Shown here: in pieces, positions 51,656 through 60,108 of the stretch
How the letters are laid out: each line of letters starts with the position of its first letter
Position numbering within the stretch: the first letter of the stretch is position 1
Source: Metapseudomonas otitidis
GTDB lineage: Bacteria; Pseudomonadota; Gammaproteobacteria; Pseudomonadales; Pseudomonadaceae
Assembly: GCF_900111835.1 (NCBI RefSeq)
Contig: NZ_FOJP01000005.1
Coordinates: 124,001-188,000 of the forward strand
DNA: 64,000 nt
Direction: 5' to 3'
Made by a program: the position numbers and the translations under genes
Notes under the pieces: generated by a model
Database searches by the model: none
What the model saw: only the letters and a program-made list of their open reading frames with translations
Told to the model about the DNA's origin: nothing

Positions 51656-52720
51656 TCACCCCGTGCGCTCCAGCACCACCACCCGGTTGCGCCCCTGGGA
51701 CTTGGCCCGGTAGAGCGCCTGGTCCGCTGCGCGGATCCAGTCCTCCACCGACGCCATGCGCCCGTCGAAGACGGCCAGGCCGATGCTCAACCCCACATCG
51801 CCTTCCTCGCGGGCGATCTTCTCGCGCAGGCGCTCCAGCAGCACCCGGGCGCCCTCCTCCTGGGTCATCGGCAGCAGCACGCAGAACTCGTCGCCGCCAT
51901 AGCGCCCGCACAGGTCGGTGTCCCGCAGGGTCTCGCGCAAGCCCCGACCCAGGCGCTCCAGCAACTCGTCGCCGGCCAGGTGGCCACGGGTGTCGTTGAC
52001 GGCCTTGAAGTGATCCAGGTCCACCAGCGCCAGGCAGGCGGGCTGGCCGCCCCGTTGGCATCGGAGGAATTCCTGCTGGGCCTGCTCGGTCCAGTGGCGG
52101 CGGTTGTAGAGGCCGGTGAGGCTGTCGGTCTGGCTCAGGGTGCGCAGCGCCTTGCGGCTGCGCGCCACGCTCTGGGCCAGGTCATAGAGGGTGGCGCCGA
52201 TCACCAGGGGGTGCAGCAGCATCATCGGCAGGCACAGCAGCAGGTGCTGCAAGGTGATGGGGCTGTGGAAGGTGAAGCCGAACACCAGGATGCCCGCCCC
52301 CACGCCGGCCAGCTGCGCCAGCAGGCCCTGGGCCACGAAGCGGATGCCGCCGGCGGCGACGTTGTTCGCCTGCAACATGGCGAAGGCCACGCAGGTGGCA
52401 AGCGGGCTGAAGCCGGCGGTGGCGATCCAGAAAGTGCCGGCGAAGGAGTCGAACAGGATGTGCCGACGCTCGTTGCGCACCGGGTCCTGGTAGCTCCGGC
52501 TCAACGCCAGGGCCACCCAGGGCCAGACGAAGGAGAACAGCGCCAGCAGCACCCAGACCCACGCCGGTCGGTGCAACTCCCACAGCGGCAGGGCAAGGCA
52601 CAAGGCGCCGACAGGCAGCCCCAGGGCACGAGGCAACAGGGCCCGCCAGACGAAGCGGCTGAAACCCTGCCTGCCGGAAGGCACTGCCGGGACGGTACTG
52701 CTGCCGTTCTGCCTGGCCAT
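51656..52720 (-). CDS. MASE2-type membrane diguanylate cyclase
   Basis: The 354-residue protein has a five- to six-TM N-terminal sensor (residues about 25-180, beginning RALLPRALGLPVGALCLALPLWELHRPAW) that resembles the MASE2 domain of AdrA. A GGDEF domain follows (TDSLTGLYNRRHW, DLDHFKAVNDTRGHLAGDELLERL, RYGGDEFCVLLP). The intact GGDEF motif implies synthesis of cyclic di-GMP. An I-site RxxD is not at the usual distance: the motif is preceded by RDTDLCGRYGGDEF, so RDTD at the right place may serve. It controls biofilm or motility; its signal is unknown. Confidence 0.88.
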   Translation of the reverse strand: MARQNGSSTVPAVPSGRQGFSRFVWRALLPRALGLPVGALCLALPLWELHRPAWVWVLLALFSFVWPWVALALSRSYQDPVRNERRHILFDSFAGTFWIATAGFSPLATCVAFAMLQANNVAAGGIRFVAQGLLAQLAGVGAGILVFGFTFHSPITLQHLLLCLPMMLLHPLVIGATLYDLAQSVARSRKALRTLSQTDSLTGLYNRRHWTEQAQQEFLRCQRGGQPACLALVDLDHFKAVNDTRGHLAGDELLERLGRGLRETLRDTDLCGRYGGDEFCVLLPMTQEEGARVLLERLREKIAREEGDVGLSIGLAVFDGRMASVEDWIRAADQALYRAKSQGRNRVVVLERTG

Positions 52721-52796
52721 GGTCGTTTACTCTCGGGAGTCCTGCCGGGCTGTATAGCACGGCGCCACCACCCTCACCACGTAGCTCGCCGCCCCG

Positions 52797-52818
52797 TAGC
52801 CCGGGCTTCAGCCCGGGG
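52797..52818. repeat. 22-nt palindromic repeat, copy 1
   Basis: GTAGCCCGGGCTTCAGCCCGGG, containing an 18-bp palindrome, lies just past the nadR stop. The exact reverse complement is at 60010-60031. It may act as a 3' hairpin for nadR and is probably a REP-like dispersed sequence. Confidence 0.7.
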
Positions 52819-53848
52819 AACCACCGCGCAGGGCATCCAGCACCTGCTTCACCCGCGCCTCCAGCGGGCCGGTGAGCACCCGGTAGGGCCAGCCGCGACG
52901 TTGGAGTTCCGCGCGGTACCAGGCCTGCTGGCGGCGGCGGAAGCTGTCGTCCTGGCGGGTGCCGTCCTGCACGAAGGGGAAGTCGTCGGCGCAGAGGAAG
53001 GTGTGCGCGTAGGGACGTTCGGCCAGGGTGGCCAGCTCGGCTTCGGCGCGGCCGAACATCGCCTGGCTGTAGAACAGCGTGGTCAGCGCCGAGGTGTCGC
53101 AGACCAGGTAGCGCCCGGCCGTGAGTGCCGCCCGGTCTTCCCGCGCCACCTGGGTGCGGCCGATGTGCAGCAGGTCATCGAACTCCAGCTGGCCGTCCTT
53201 CGCCACCCAGTGCTCGCGGCCGAATTCGGCAACGCAAGGCGCGTCGAGCGCGGCGGCCAGGGCGATGGCGAGGCTGCTCTTGCCGGTGGACTCGCCACCG
53301 AGCAGGACGATGCGTTCGACGAAATCGGCATGCACCTCGGGGGCGAGGAAGTCCCGCAACCCGTGGGGGTCGGCCCGCAGGCGGGTGCCGGAGACGGGCA
53401 CGGCGAGGCGCTGCGGGTCGACGCAGATGTGCTGCACCGGGTGCCCGAAGACACCCGCCAGGTGCGCGGCGACCCCCTCGCCATAGCCCTCGCTGGTGAA
53501 CACCGCGTCCACCGTGGTGCCGAACACCGCCTGGCAGAACTCGGCGACGAACTGGCGCGGCTCGAACTCGGGGGCGTCGTTGTGGGGCAGGTCGGGCAGG
53601 CGCTTGCCCTGCTCCCGCCAGGCCCGGATGCGGGCCGGGGTGACCACCTCGGCCTGCAACTCCGGAAAGCGCAGGCGCAGCCAGCGCTCACGGCGCCCGG
53701 CATCGCACCCCGGCAGCTCGGGGAGGGACCAGCAGAGCAGCAACAGCCGCTCGCATTGCCCCTGGGCCGCGCGGATCAGTCGCTCATGGCCCAGGTGCAG
53801 CGGCGAGAACTTGCCTACCACCAGGCCGGTGCGGAAGGTCGTGTTCAT
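52808..53848 (-). CDS. nadR: Bifunctional NMN adenylyltransferase / nicotinamide riboside kinase
   Basis: The 346-residue protein has an adenylyltransferase domain (FRTGLVVGKFSPLHLGHERLIRAAQ, with the H-x-G-H motif) at residues about 5-165. A C-terminal kinase domain starts with Walker A LLGGESTGKSSLAIALAAAL and includes EFGREHW and YLVCDTSALTT. The order matches NadR without its N-terminal helix-turn-helix, so it probably makes NAD from nicotinamide riboside but does not repress nad genes. ATG at 53848 is one base from the PnuC stop, so it is coupled to the transporter gene upstream. Confidence 0.9.
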   Translation of the reverse strand: MNTTFRTGLVVGKFSPLHLGHERLIRAAQGQCERLLLLCWSLPELPGCDAGRRERWLRLRFPELQAEVVTPARIRAWREQGKRLPDLPHNDAPEFEPRQFVAEFCQAVFGTTVDAVFTSEGYGEGVAAHLAGVFGHPVQHICVDPQRLAVPVSGTRLRADPHGLRDFLAPEVHADFVERIVLLGGESTGKSSLAIALAAALDAPCVAEFGREHWVAKDGQLEFDDLLHIGRTQVAREDRAALTAGRYLVCDTSALTTLFYSQAMFGRAEAELATLAERPYAHTFLCADDFPFVQDGTRQDDSFRRRQQAWYRAELQRRGWPYRVLTGPLEARVKQVLDALRGGSPG

Positions 53849-53849
53849 C

Positions 53850-54440
53850 TCAGGCCGGTTCCTGCCCGGCCAGGGGCGCAGCGGCCTCGCGCAGCTCACG
53901 GCGCCAGCGGTACAGGCCGTACCAGGCGTTGCACCAGAACAGCGTGTAGAGCCCGGCGGTGAGGTACAGCTCGCGGGAGGCGTAGAGCGGCACCGCCAGG
54001 GTGTTCACCAGCAGCCAGGCGTACCAGTTCTCCAGGCGCCGGCGCATCAGCAACAGTTGCGCCAGCACGCTGAAGGTCAGCACAAGGGAATCCACCAGCG
54101 GTGCGTAGGCATCGGTGAAGTGGTGCAGCAGCGCCCCGTAGGCCAGCGCCACCACCACCGCCAGGGCCGCCATCCACGCCAGCGTGCCTGGCGCGGTGCG
54201 GCTCACCGGCAGCTGGGTGCCGGCGTTGCCACGCAACCAGGCCCACCAGCCCAGGGCGCTGGTGACGATGAAGAAGCCCTGCAGGGTGACGTCGGCATAC
54301 AGCTGGGATTCGAAGAACAACCAGCCGAACAGCACGCAGCCGAGGATGCCGCTGGACCAGGTGTGCACGCTGTTGCGCGCCGCCAGCAGCACGGCGATCA
54401 GGTTCACCAGGTCGGCGACGAGTTCGAGGGTGGAAGGCAT
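53850..54440 (-). CDS. pnuC: PnuC-family nicotinamide riboside transporter
   Basis: The 196-residue protein has seven TM segments and PnuC signatures: LVADLVNLIAVLLAARNSVHTWSSGILGCVLFGWLFFESQLYADVTLQGFFIVTSALGWWAW, then RLENWYAWLLVNTLAVPLYASRELYLTAGLYTLFWCNAWYGLYRWRR. The WxxW-type aromatic sites of the vitamin-transporter fold are present. It passes nicotinamide riboside for trapping by the NadR kinase encoded next. Confidence 0.92.
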   Translation of the reverse strand: MPSTLELVADLVNLIAVLLAARNSVHTWSSGILGCVLFGWLFFESQLYADVTLQGFFIVTSALGWWAWLRGNAGTQLPVSRTAPGTLAWMAALAVVVALAYGALLHHFTDAYAPLVDSLVLTFSVLAQLLLMRRRLENWYAWLLVNTLAVPLYASRELYLTAGLYTLFWCNAWYGLYRWRRELREAAAPLAGQEPA

Positions 54441-54469
54441 GGGGTCGTCCTTGTCCGATGCGGCGGGGT

Positions 54470-55006
54470 TCAGCCGAAGCGCTTGACCGCGTCCAGCCAG
54501 TCGCGCTCCAGGCGCCCCTGCTCCGGGTCGAGCCCCAGGGCCAGCATCGCCTCGCGGTGCGCATCGATCTCGCGGACCATCTGGCTGAGGTCGGAGGTGT
54601 TGCCGTCCAGCTGGTGCATCTGGGTCACGCCCAGGTGGTAGAAGCGCAGCAGCTTCATCGCCGCCGGGTCGTTCACGGCGACGCCGGCCTTGACCCGGTG
54701 CATCAGGTTGGTGACGCGCATCAGGCTGCGCTTGAGCCCCCAGCCGTAGACCGCCGGCGCCATGAACGGGCGCGGCCAGAACTGCAGGCGCACCAGGGCC
54801 ACGGTCACCGCCAGCCCGGCCAGCACGCCGGCCAGGTTCCAGCGGAAGTTGTCGCCACCGGGGGTGCCGAACAGCTGCACGCTGGCGGTGGCGAACAGCA
54901 TGGCCAGGGCGATGAACAGCACGGCGATGCCAATGGCGATGCGCCGGGTCTTCTCGCGGTACAGCTCGGGGCTCATGGGGCGGATTTCGAACATCACATC
55001 ACTCAC
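54470..55006 (-). CDS. DUF3087 membrane protein
   Basis: The 178-residue protein has two TM segments (residues about 24-45 and 57-78) and a cytoplasmic C-terminal half (KRSLMRVTNLMHRVKAGVAVNDPAAMKLLRFYHLGVTQMHQLDGN...). Length and pattern fit DUF3087. Its start lies only 3 bases after the hrpA stop, so it is probably translated with hrpA. Function unknown. The order hrpA then this gene matches PA3297-PA3298 from memory. Confidence 0.82.
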   Translation of the reverse strand: MSDVMFEIRPMSPELYREKTRRIAIGIAVLFIALAMLFATASVQLFGTPGGDNFRWNLAGVLAGLAVTVALVRLQFWPRPFMAPAVYGWGLKRSLMRVTNLMHRVKAGVAVNDPAAMKLLRFYHLGVTQMHQLDGNTSDLSQMVREIDAHREAMLALGLDPEQGRLERDWLDAVKRFG

Positions 55007-55009
55007 GGA

Positions 55010-58000
55010 TCAACCCTCCACCTGGGTCCACTGCTTGTTGAGACGCTTGTCGGAGACCGGCATCTTCGTCCCCAGCTGCTGGGCGAAGAGGGACACGCGG
55101 TACTCCTCCAGCATCCAGCGGTACAGCACCAGCTCGGGGTCGCGCTTGCCTTCCTGGGCATGCTTGGCCAGGCGCGCCTGGTACTGCTCCCAGTAGCCGG
55201 CCAGCTCGCCGGACCAGACGCGGTCGCGCTGCAGCTGGGCGCCGATCTTGTCGAAGCGCTGCTCGATGGCCTTGAGGTAGCGCGGCACTTCCTTCAGCCA
55301 CTCGGCCGGGGTCTCGCGGACGAAACCGGGGTACACCAGGTTGCCCAGCTGCACCTTGATGTCGTTGAGCGCCACCGCCTGGGCCAGGTCGATGCGGCCC
55401 TTGAAGCGCTTCTGCAGGCCATGCCAGAGCTTGAGGATGTCCAGGGTCAGGCGGGCCAGGCGTTCGGCGTGCTCGGCCCAGGCACCGCGCTTCTTCTCCG
55501 CCAGCGAGGCCAGGGCCGCGCCATCGCGGGGCAGGCTGGCTTCGCCGTCGAGGATGCAGCTGTCGAGGCTTGCCAGGAGGATGTCCTCCACCAGCGCGTC
55601 GACCCGGCCCATGTCGCGGTACAGCAGGCCCAGCTCGGTCAGGCCCGGCAGCTTGCCGCGCAGGTACTTGGCCGGCTCGGCCAGTTGTTGCAGCAGCAGG
55701 CGCTGCAGGGCGCGGCGGTGCTGCCAGTCGGCCTCGGCCTGGGTGGGGAAGCGGCTTTCCTTGACGCTGCCGCCCTCCTCCACCAGCGCCGGGTACACGG
55801 TCATGGACAGGCCGGCAACCTTCTGCTGGGTCTTCTCCGCCACCTGGGCGAAGCCCTTGGCTTCCACCGGGCGCTGCTCGCCCTGCTTCTGCGGGATGGC
55901 CAGGGCGGCCTGGCTGGCCTCGGCGAAGCGCGCGGTCAGCTCGGCCAGATCACGGCCTTCGCCAAGGAACTTGCCGCGCGCGTCCACCACTTCGATGTTC
56001 ATCTTCAGGTGGTGCTCCAGCAGACCGGCGGCCTCCGCCCAGGCCTCCTCGGGCACGCGGGCGCCGGTCATGCGCTGCAGTTCGCGGCCCAGCGCCTCGG
56101 GCAGCGAGCCCTGGGCGAAGGCCAGCTTGGCCAGCGCGGCCTTCACGAAATCCGGCACCGGCACGAAGTTCTTGCGGATGGCCTTGGGCAGGTTGCGCAC
56201 CAGGGCCACGCACTTGGCTTCCAGCAGGCCGGGCACCAGCCAGTCGAGGCGCTCGGCGGGCAGCTGCGGCAGCAGGGGCGCGGGCACCCGCAGGGTCACG
56301 CCGTCACGCGGGTGGCCGGGTTCGAAGTGGTAGTCCAGCGGCAGTTGCAGCTCGCCGATGCGCAGGGTGTCCGGGTACTGCGCGGCGGTGACTTCGCTGG
56401 CTTCGCGGGCCAGCACGTCCTCCTCGCGCATGATCAGCAGCTCGGGGTTCTTCGCCCGCTCGCGCTCGTACCACTTCTCGAAGCTGGCGGTCTGGTAGAT
56501 GTCCTCGGGCAGGCGCGCGGCGTAGTAGCCGAAGAGGGTTTCCTCGTCGGCGAGGATGTCGCGGCGGCGGGCCTTGGCCTCCAGCTCGTCGAGCCGTTCC
56601 AGCAACTGGCGGTTGGCGGCCAGGCACTTGGCGCGGCTGTGGATCTCGCCGCGCACCAGGCCCTCGCGGATGAACAGCTCGCGCGCCACCGGCGGGTCGA
56701 TGGGGCCGTAGTGCACCGGGCGGCGGCCGACCACGATCAGCCCGTAGAGGGTGACCTGCTCGTAGGCCACGACCTGGCCACGGCGCTTCTCCCAGTGCGG
56801 CTCCAGGTGGTTCTTCTTCACCAGGTGGCCAGCCAGGGGTTCCAGCCAGTCGGGGTCGATCTTGGCGACCATGCGTGCGAACAGCTTGGTGGTCTCCACC
56901 AGTTCGGCGGCCATGATCCACTGCGGGCGCTTCTTGGCGATCACGGTGGAGGGGTGGATCCAGAAACGCCGCTGGCGGGCGCCGAGGTAGTCGCCGTCCT
57001 CGCTCTTCTGGCCGATCTGGCTGAGCAGGCCGGAGAGCAGCGCCTTGTGCACGCGCGGGTAGTCCGCCGGCTCCTTGTTGAGGGTCAGCTTGAGTTCGCG
57101 GCAGATCAGCGTCAGCTGGCGGTGGGCATCGCGCCACTCGCGCAGGCGCATGTAGTTGAGGAAGTTCTTGCGGCACCAGGTGCGCAGGGCGTTGGAGCCC
57201 AGTGCCTGGCGCTGCTCCTCGAAGCCGCGCCAGAGGTTGACCAGCGCGGCGAAGTCGGAATCGGCGTCCTTCCACTGCGCGTGGGCCTGGTCGGCGGCCT
57301 GCTGGCGATCCATCGGCCGTTCGCGCGGGTCCTGCACCGAGAGCGCGCTGGTGATCAGCAGCACCTCGTCGAGGCTGCCCTGGTGGGCGGCCTCCAGCAG
57401 CATGCGGCCCAGGCGCGGGTCCACCGGCAGGCGCGCCAGCTGGCGGCCCAGGGGGGTGAGCTGACCTTCGCGGTTCACTGCCGAGAGTTCCTGCAGCAGG
57501 GTGAAGCCGTCGCTCACCGCCTTGCCGTCCGGCGGTTCGATGAAGGGGAAGTCGGCGATGTCGCCCAGGCGCAGGTGGAGCATCTGCAGGATCACCGCCG
57601 CCAGGTTGGTGCGCAGGATCTCCGGGTCGGTGAACTCGGGGCGGCCGAGGAAGTCCTCCTCGCTGTACAGGCGCACGCAGATGCCCGGCTCGACCCGGCC
57701 GCAGCGACCCTTGCGCTGGTTGGCGCTGGCCTGGGACACGGCCTCGATGGGCAGGCGCTGGACCTTGGCGCGGTAGCTGTAGCGGCTGATGCGCGCGGTG
57801 CCGCTGTCGATCACGTAGCGGATGCCGGGCACCGTCAGCGAGGTTTCGGCGACGTTGGTGGCGAGGACGATCTTGCGGCCCGGCATGGGCGCGAAGATCT
57901 TCTGCTGCTCGGCCGGGGTCAGCCGTGCATAAAGCGGCAGCACCTCGGTGTGGCGCAGGTTGGCCTTGCGCAGCACCTCGGCGGCATCGCGGATCTCGCG

Positions 58001-58909
58001 CTCGCCGGGGAGGAACACCAGCACGTCGCCCGGGCGCTTGCCTTCGGCGCGCTCGTGGTCGGCGATCTCGTCCAGGGCGCGGAGGATGCCCTGGTCCACC
58101 GACAGGTCGTCGAACAGCGGCTCGCCGTTCTCATCCACCTCGGCGGCCAGGGGCCGGTACCAGGTGTCCACCGGGTAGGTGCGGCCGGAGACTTCGACGA
58201 TGGGCGCGTCACCGAAGTGCTTGGAAAAGCGCTCCAGGTCGATGGTCGCCGACGTGATGATCAGCTTCAGGTCCGGGCGGCGCGGCAGCAGGGTCTTCAG
58301 GTAGCCCAGGAGGAAGTCGATGTTGAGGCTGCGCTCGTGGGCCTCGTCGACGATGATCGTGTCGTAGCGCTCGAGCAGGCGGTCGTGCTGGGTCTCGGCC
58401 AGCAGGATGCCGTCGGTCATCAGCTTAATCAGACTGCGCTCGTTGGACTGGTCCTCGAAGCGCACCTGGTAGCCCACCAGTTCGCCCAGGGGCGTGCCGA
58501 TCTCCTCGGCCACGCGGGTCGCCACGCTGCGCGCGGCCAGCCGGCGCGGCTGGGTGTGGCCGATCAGGCCATGGGTGCCGCGGCCGATCTCCAGGCAGAT
58601 CTTCGGCAGCTGGGTGGTCTTGCCCGAACCGGTCTCGCCGGCGATCACCAGCACCTGGTGCTTCTCCAAGGCGGCCTTGATCTCGTCGCGTTTGGCGGCG
58701 ATGGGCAGGGCGTCGTCATAGCGCATGCGCGGCACGCTGGCGCGACGGGCCTCGACCTTGGCGCAGGAAGCCTGGAAACGTTCCAGCCACTGGGCGAGCT
58801 TCGCCTCGTCCGGCTTCTTGTGCAGCTCGTGGAGCTGGCGGCGCAGGCGATGGCGGTCGGCGATCAGGGCGTGGTCGAGGTTCTTGTGCAGGGAGGCGAT
58901 GTCGGTCAT
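55010..58909 (-). CDS. hrpA: ATP-dependent RNA helicase HrpA
   Basis: The 1299-residue DEAH-box helicase has GETGSGKTTQLPKICL (I), TQPRRLAARSVATRVAEE (Ia), DEAHERSLN (II), SATID (III), VLFVATN-type region ATNVAETSLTVPGIRYVIDSG (V) and QRKGRCGR (VI). These are followed by the winged-helix/OB region and a long C-terminal DUF3418 part, as in E. coli HrpA (1300 aa). It remodels mRNA and rescues stalled ribosome collisions. ATG at 58909 (MTDIASLHKNLDHALIADRHRLRRQL) fits the family start; an ATG at 58969 has no such support. Confidence 0.95.
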   Translation of the reverse strand: MTDIASLHKNLDHALIADRHRLRRQLHELHKKPDEAKLAQWLERFQASCAKVEARRASVPRMRYDDALPIAAKRDEIKAALEKHQVLVIAGETGSGKTTQLPKICLEIGRGTHGLIGHTQPRRLAARSVATRVAEEIGTPLGELVGYQVRFEDQSNERSLIKLMTDGILLAETQHDRLLERYDTIIVDEAHERSLNIDFLLGYLKTLLPRRPDLKLIITSATIDLERFSKHFGDAPIVEVSGRTYPVDTWYRPLAAEVDENGEPLFDDLSVDQGILRALDEIADHERAEGKRPGDVLVFLPGEREIRDAAEVLRKANLRHTEVLPLYARLTPAEQQKIFAPMPGRKIVLATNVAETSLTVPGIRYVIDSGTARISRYSYRAKVQRLPIEAVSQASANQRKGRCGRVEPGICVRLYSEEDFLGRPEFTDPEILRTNLAAVILQMLHLRLGDIADFPFIEPPDGKAVSDGFTLLQELSAVNREGQLTPLGRQLARLPVDPRLGRMLLEAAHQGSLDEVLLITSALSVQDPRERPMDRQQAADQAHAQWKDADSDFAALVNLWRGFEEQRQALGSNALRTWCRKNFLNYMRLREWRDAHRQLTLICRELKLTLNKEPADYPRVHKALLSGLLSQIGQKSEDGDYLGARQRRFWIHPSTVIAKKRPQWIMAAELVETTKLFARMVAKIDPDWLEPLAGHLVKKNHLEPHWEKRRGQVVAYEQVTLYGLIVVGRRPVHYGPIDPPVARELFIREGLVRGEIHSRAKCLAANRQLLERLDELEAKARRRDILADEETLFGYYAARLPEDIYQTASFEKWYERERAKNPELLIMREEDVLAREASEVTAAQYPDTLRIGELQLPLDYHFEPGHPRDGVTLRVPAPLLPQLPAERLDWLVPGLLEAKCVALVRNLPKAIRKNFVPVPDFVKAALAKLAFAQGSLPEALGRELQRMTGARVPEEAWAEAAGLLEHHLKMNIEVVDARGKFLGEGRDLAELTARFAEASQAALAIPQKQGEQRPVEAKGFAQVAEKTQQKVAGLSMTVYPALVEEGGSVKESRFPTQAEADWQHRRALQRLLLQQLAEPAKYLRGKLPGLTELGLLYRDMGRVDALVEDILLASLDSCILDGEASLPRDGAALASLAEKKRGAWAEHAERLARLTLDILKLWHGLQKRFKGRIDLAQAVALNDIKVQLGNLVYPGFVRETPAEWLKEVPRYLKAIEQRFDKIGAQLQRDRVWSGELAGYWEQYQARLAKHAQEGKRDPELVLYRWMLEEYRVSLFAQQLGTKMPVSDKRLNKQWTQVEG

Positions 58910-59017
58910 CAGGCGCTGGGCAATCGTGGCAAAGGCGCGATTGTCGCAGATTCCGCCCCCGCACCGCATCGGGAAGCGCCCGCGCGCCGATGGCTCGGCG
59001 ACGCGGGGTGGGACGGG

Positions 59018-59851
59018 TCAGCGGGTGGCGGTGATCGGCAGGGTGCGCAGCTCGGCCGGTACGGTGCGCAGGGCCAGGTCCTGGGCCTGCAGGGAATTCC
59101 AGGCGAAGCCCTGCAGGGCGCTGCTGCTGTCGTGGTCCAGGCGCGCGGCCTGCTCGGACGACGGTGCCGGCGGCTGCACGCCGTAGATCAGCGAATAGAA
59201 CACCGAGGCGGTCAGGTAGCTGCCGCTGTAGCTCGGGTGGCTGCCGTCCTCGATGAACAGGTGCGGTTGCGGGGTGGCCGCCAGGGCCTGCTTCCAGGCC
59301 TGCCCGACCGGGGCCAGCAGCGCGTGGGTCTCGTTGGCCAGGCCGGTGTAGACGGCATCGAGCTGCGCCTGCATGGCCGGGTTCGCCTGGCGCGCCCAGG
59401 TCAGGTAGAGGATCGGCTGGGCGCCGGCCTTGCGAGCCTCGGCGGCCATCAGGCGCACGTAGGTGCGGGTCTTCTCGGGGTTGTCCACCGGCATGGTGCT
59501 GAAGTCCTGGATCACCACGTAGTCCCAGTGCTGGCTGGCCAGCACCTGCTGCACCACGCCGCGGTTCCAGTGGGCCTCAAGGCTTGCGCCGCCGAAGGTG
59601 ACGTCGCGCACGTCCAGCGGGCGCGGCTGGGCGGCGTCGAGCGACATCTGCCGGACCATGCGCGGCAGGTCGTTGTAGAAGGTGTAGCTGTTGCCCACGA
59701 ACAGCACGCTGAACGGGCGGCCGGTCACGGCCTGCGGCGAGGCGGAACCGATCACCGGTTTCGCGGACGGGTTTTCAGCGGCCACGGTCGGGCCGACGAC
59801 GACAACTCCCAGCATCCAGGCCAGGAGGATTCGACGCACGTTCATACGCAT
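59018..59851 (-). CDS. Secreted SGNH/GDSL-like hydrolase
   Basis: The 277-residue protein has a signal peptide (MRMNVRRILLAWMLGVVVVGPTVA). Its SGNH-type motifs are VLFVGNSYTFYNDLP (catalytic Ser in GNSYT), DYVVIQDFSTMP and DGSHPSYSGSYLTA with the Asp/His pair. The GNSYTxxN form belongs to a subgroup of periplasmic carbohydrate or lipid esterases often described as SGNH_hydro. ATG 59851 or 59845 could serve; both give the signal peptide. It stands alone between hrpA and fadD1. Confidence 0.85.
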   Translation of the reverse strand: MRMNVRRILLAWMLGVVVVGPTVAAENPSAKPVIGSASPQAVTGRPFSVLFVGNSYTFYNDLPRMVRQMSLDAAQPRPLDVRDVTFGGASLEAHWNRGVVQQVLASQHWDYVVIQDFSTMPVDNPEKTRTYVRLMAAEARKAGAQPILYLTWARQANPAMQAQLDAVYTGLANETHALLAPVGQAWKQALAATPQPHLFIEDGSHPSYSGSYLTASVFYSLIYGVQPPAPSSEQAARLDHDSSSALQGFAWNSLQAQDLALRTVPAELRTLPITATR

Positions 59852-60009
59852 GGAGGTCCCCCAGGAAGCATAACGGTGCGGGCCACGGGCCCGCGGACCG
59901 GCGCAGGTTATGCGAATCCACCGCTGTCGCAATGCTGGCAACGGGCGGGGGGGACGGGAGGTCATACCGTTCGGTAGAGCTGGCGAAGCGGCTGGAGGCA
60001 CGGGGCGCT

Positions 60010-60031
60010 CCCGGGCTGAAGCCCGGGCTAC
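60010..60031. repeat. 22-nt palindromic repeat, copy 2
   Basis: CCCGGGCTGAAGCCCGGGCTAC is the exact reverse complement of the sequence at 52797-52818. It lies between the SGNH gene and the fadD1 terminator. Confidence 0.7.
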
Positions 60032-60062
60032 GCCTGCCGGGGGTGACTGCATCGGGCGAGGA

Positions 60063-60090
60063 AAAGAAAAAGCCCCGCAGGTGCGGGGCT
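60063..60090 (-). terminator. Intrinsic terminator after fadD1
   Basis: On the minus strand AGCCCCGCA / TGCGGGGCT stem-loop runs straight into TTTTTCTTTT, 18 bp after the fadD1 stop. Confidence 0.9.
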
Positions 60091-60108
60091 CGTTCATGCC
60101 GGGACGGG

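Noticed and set aside
54458-59977. 1839-codon open frame on the plus strand
   Set aside because: It is antisense to hrpA, DUF3087 and SGNH genes, which carry clear motifs. Long antisense frames are expected at this GC content, and this one has low-complexity Gly/Ala/Leu/Gln-rich translation.
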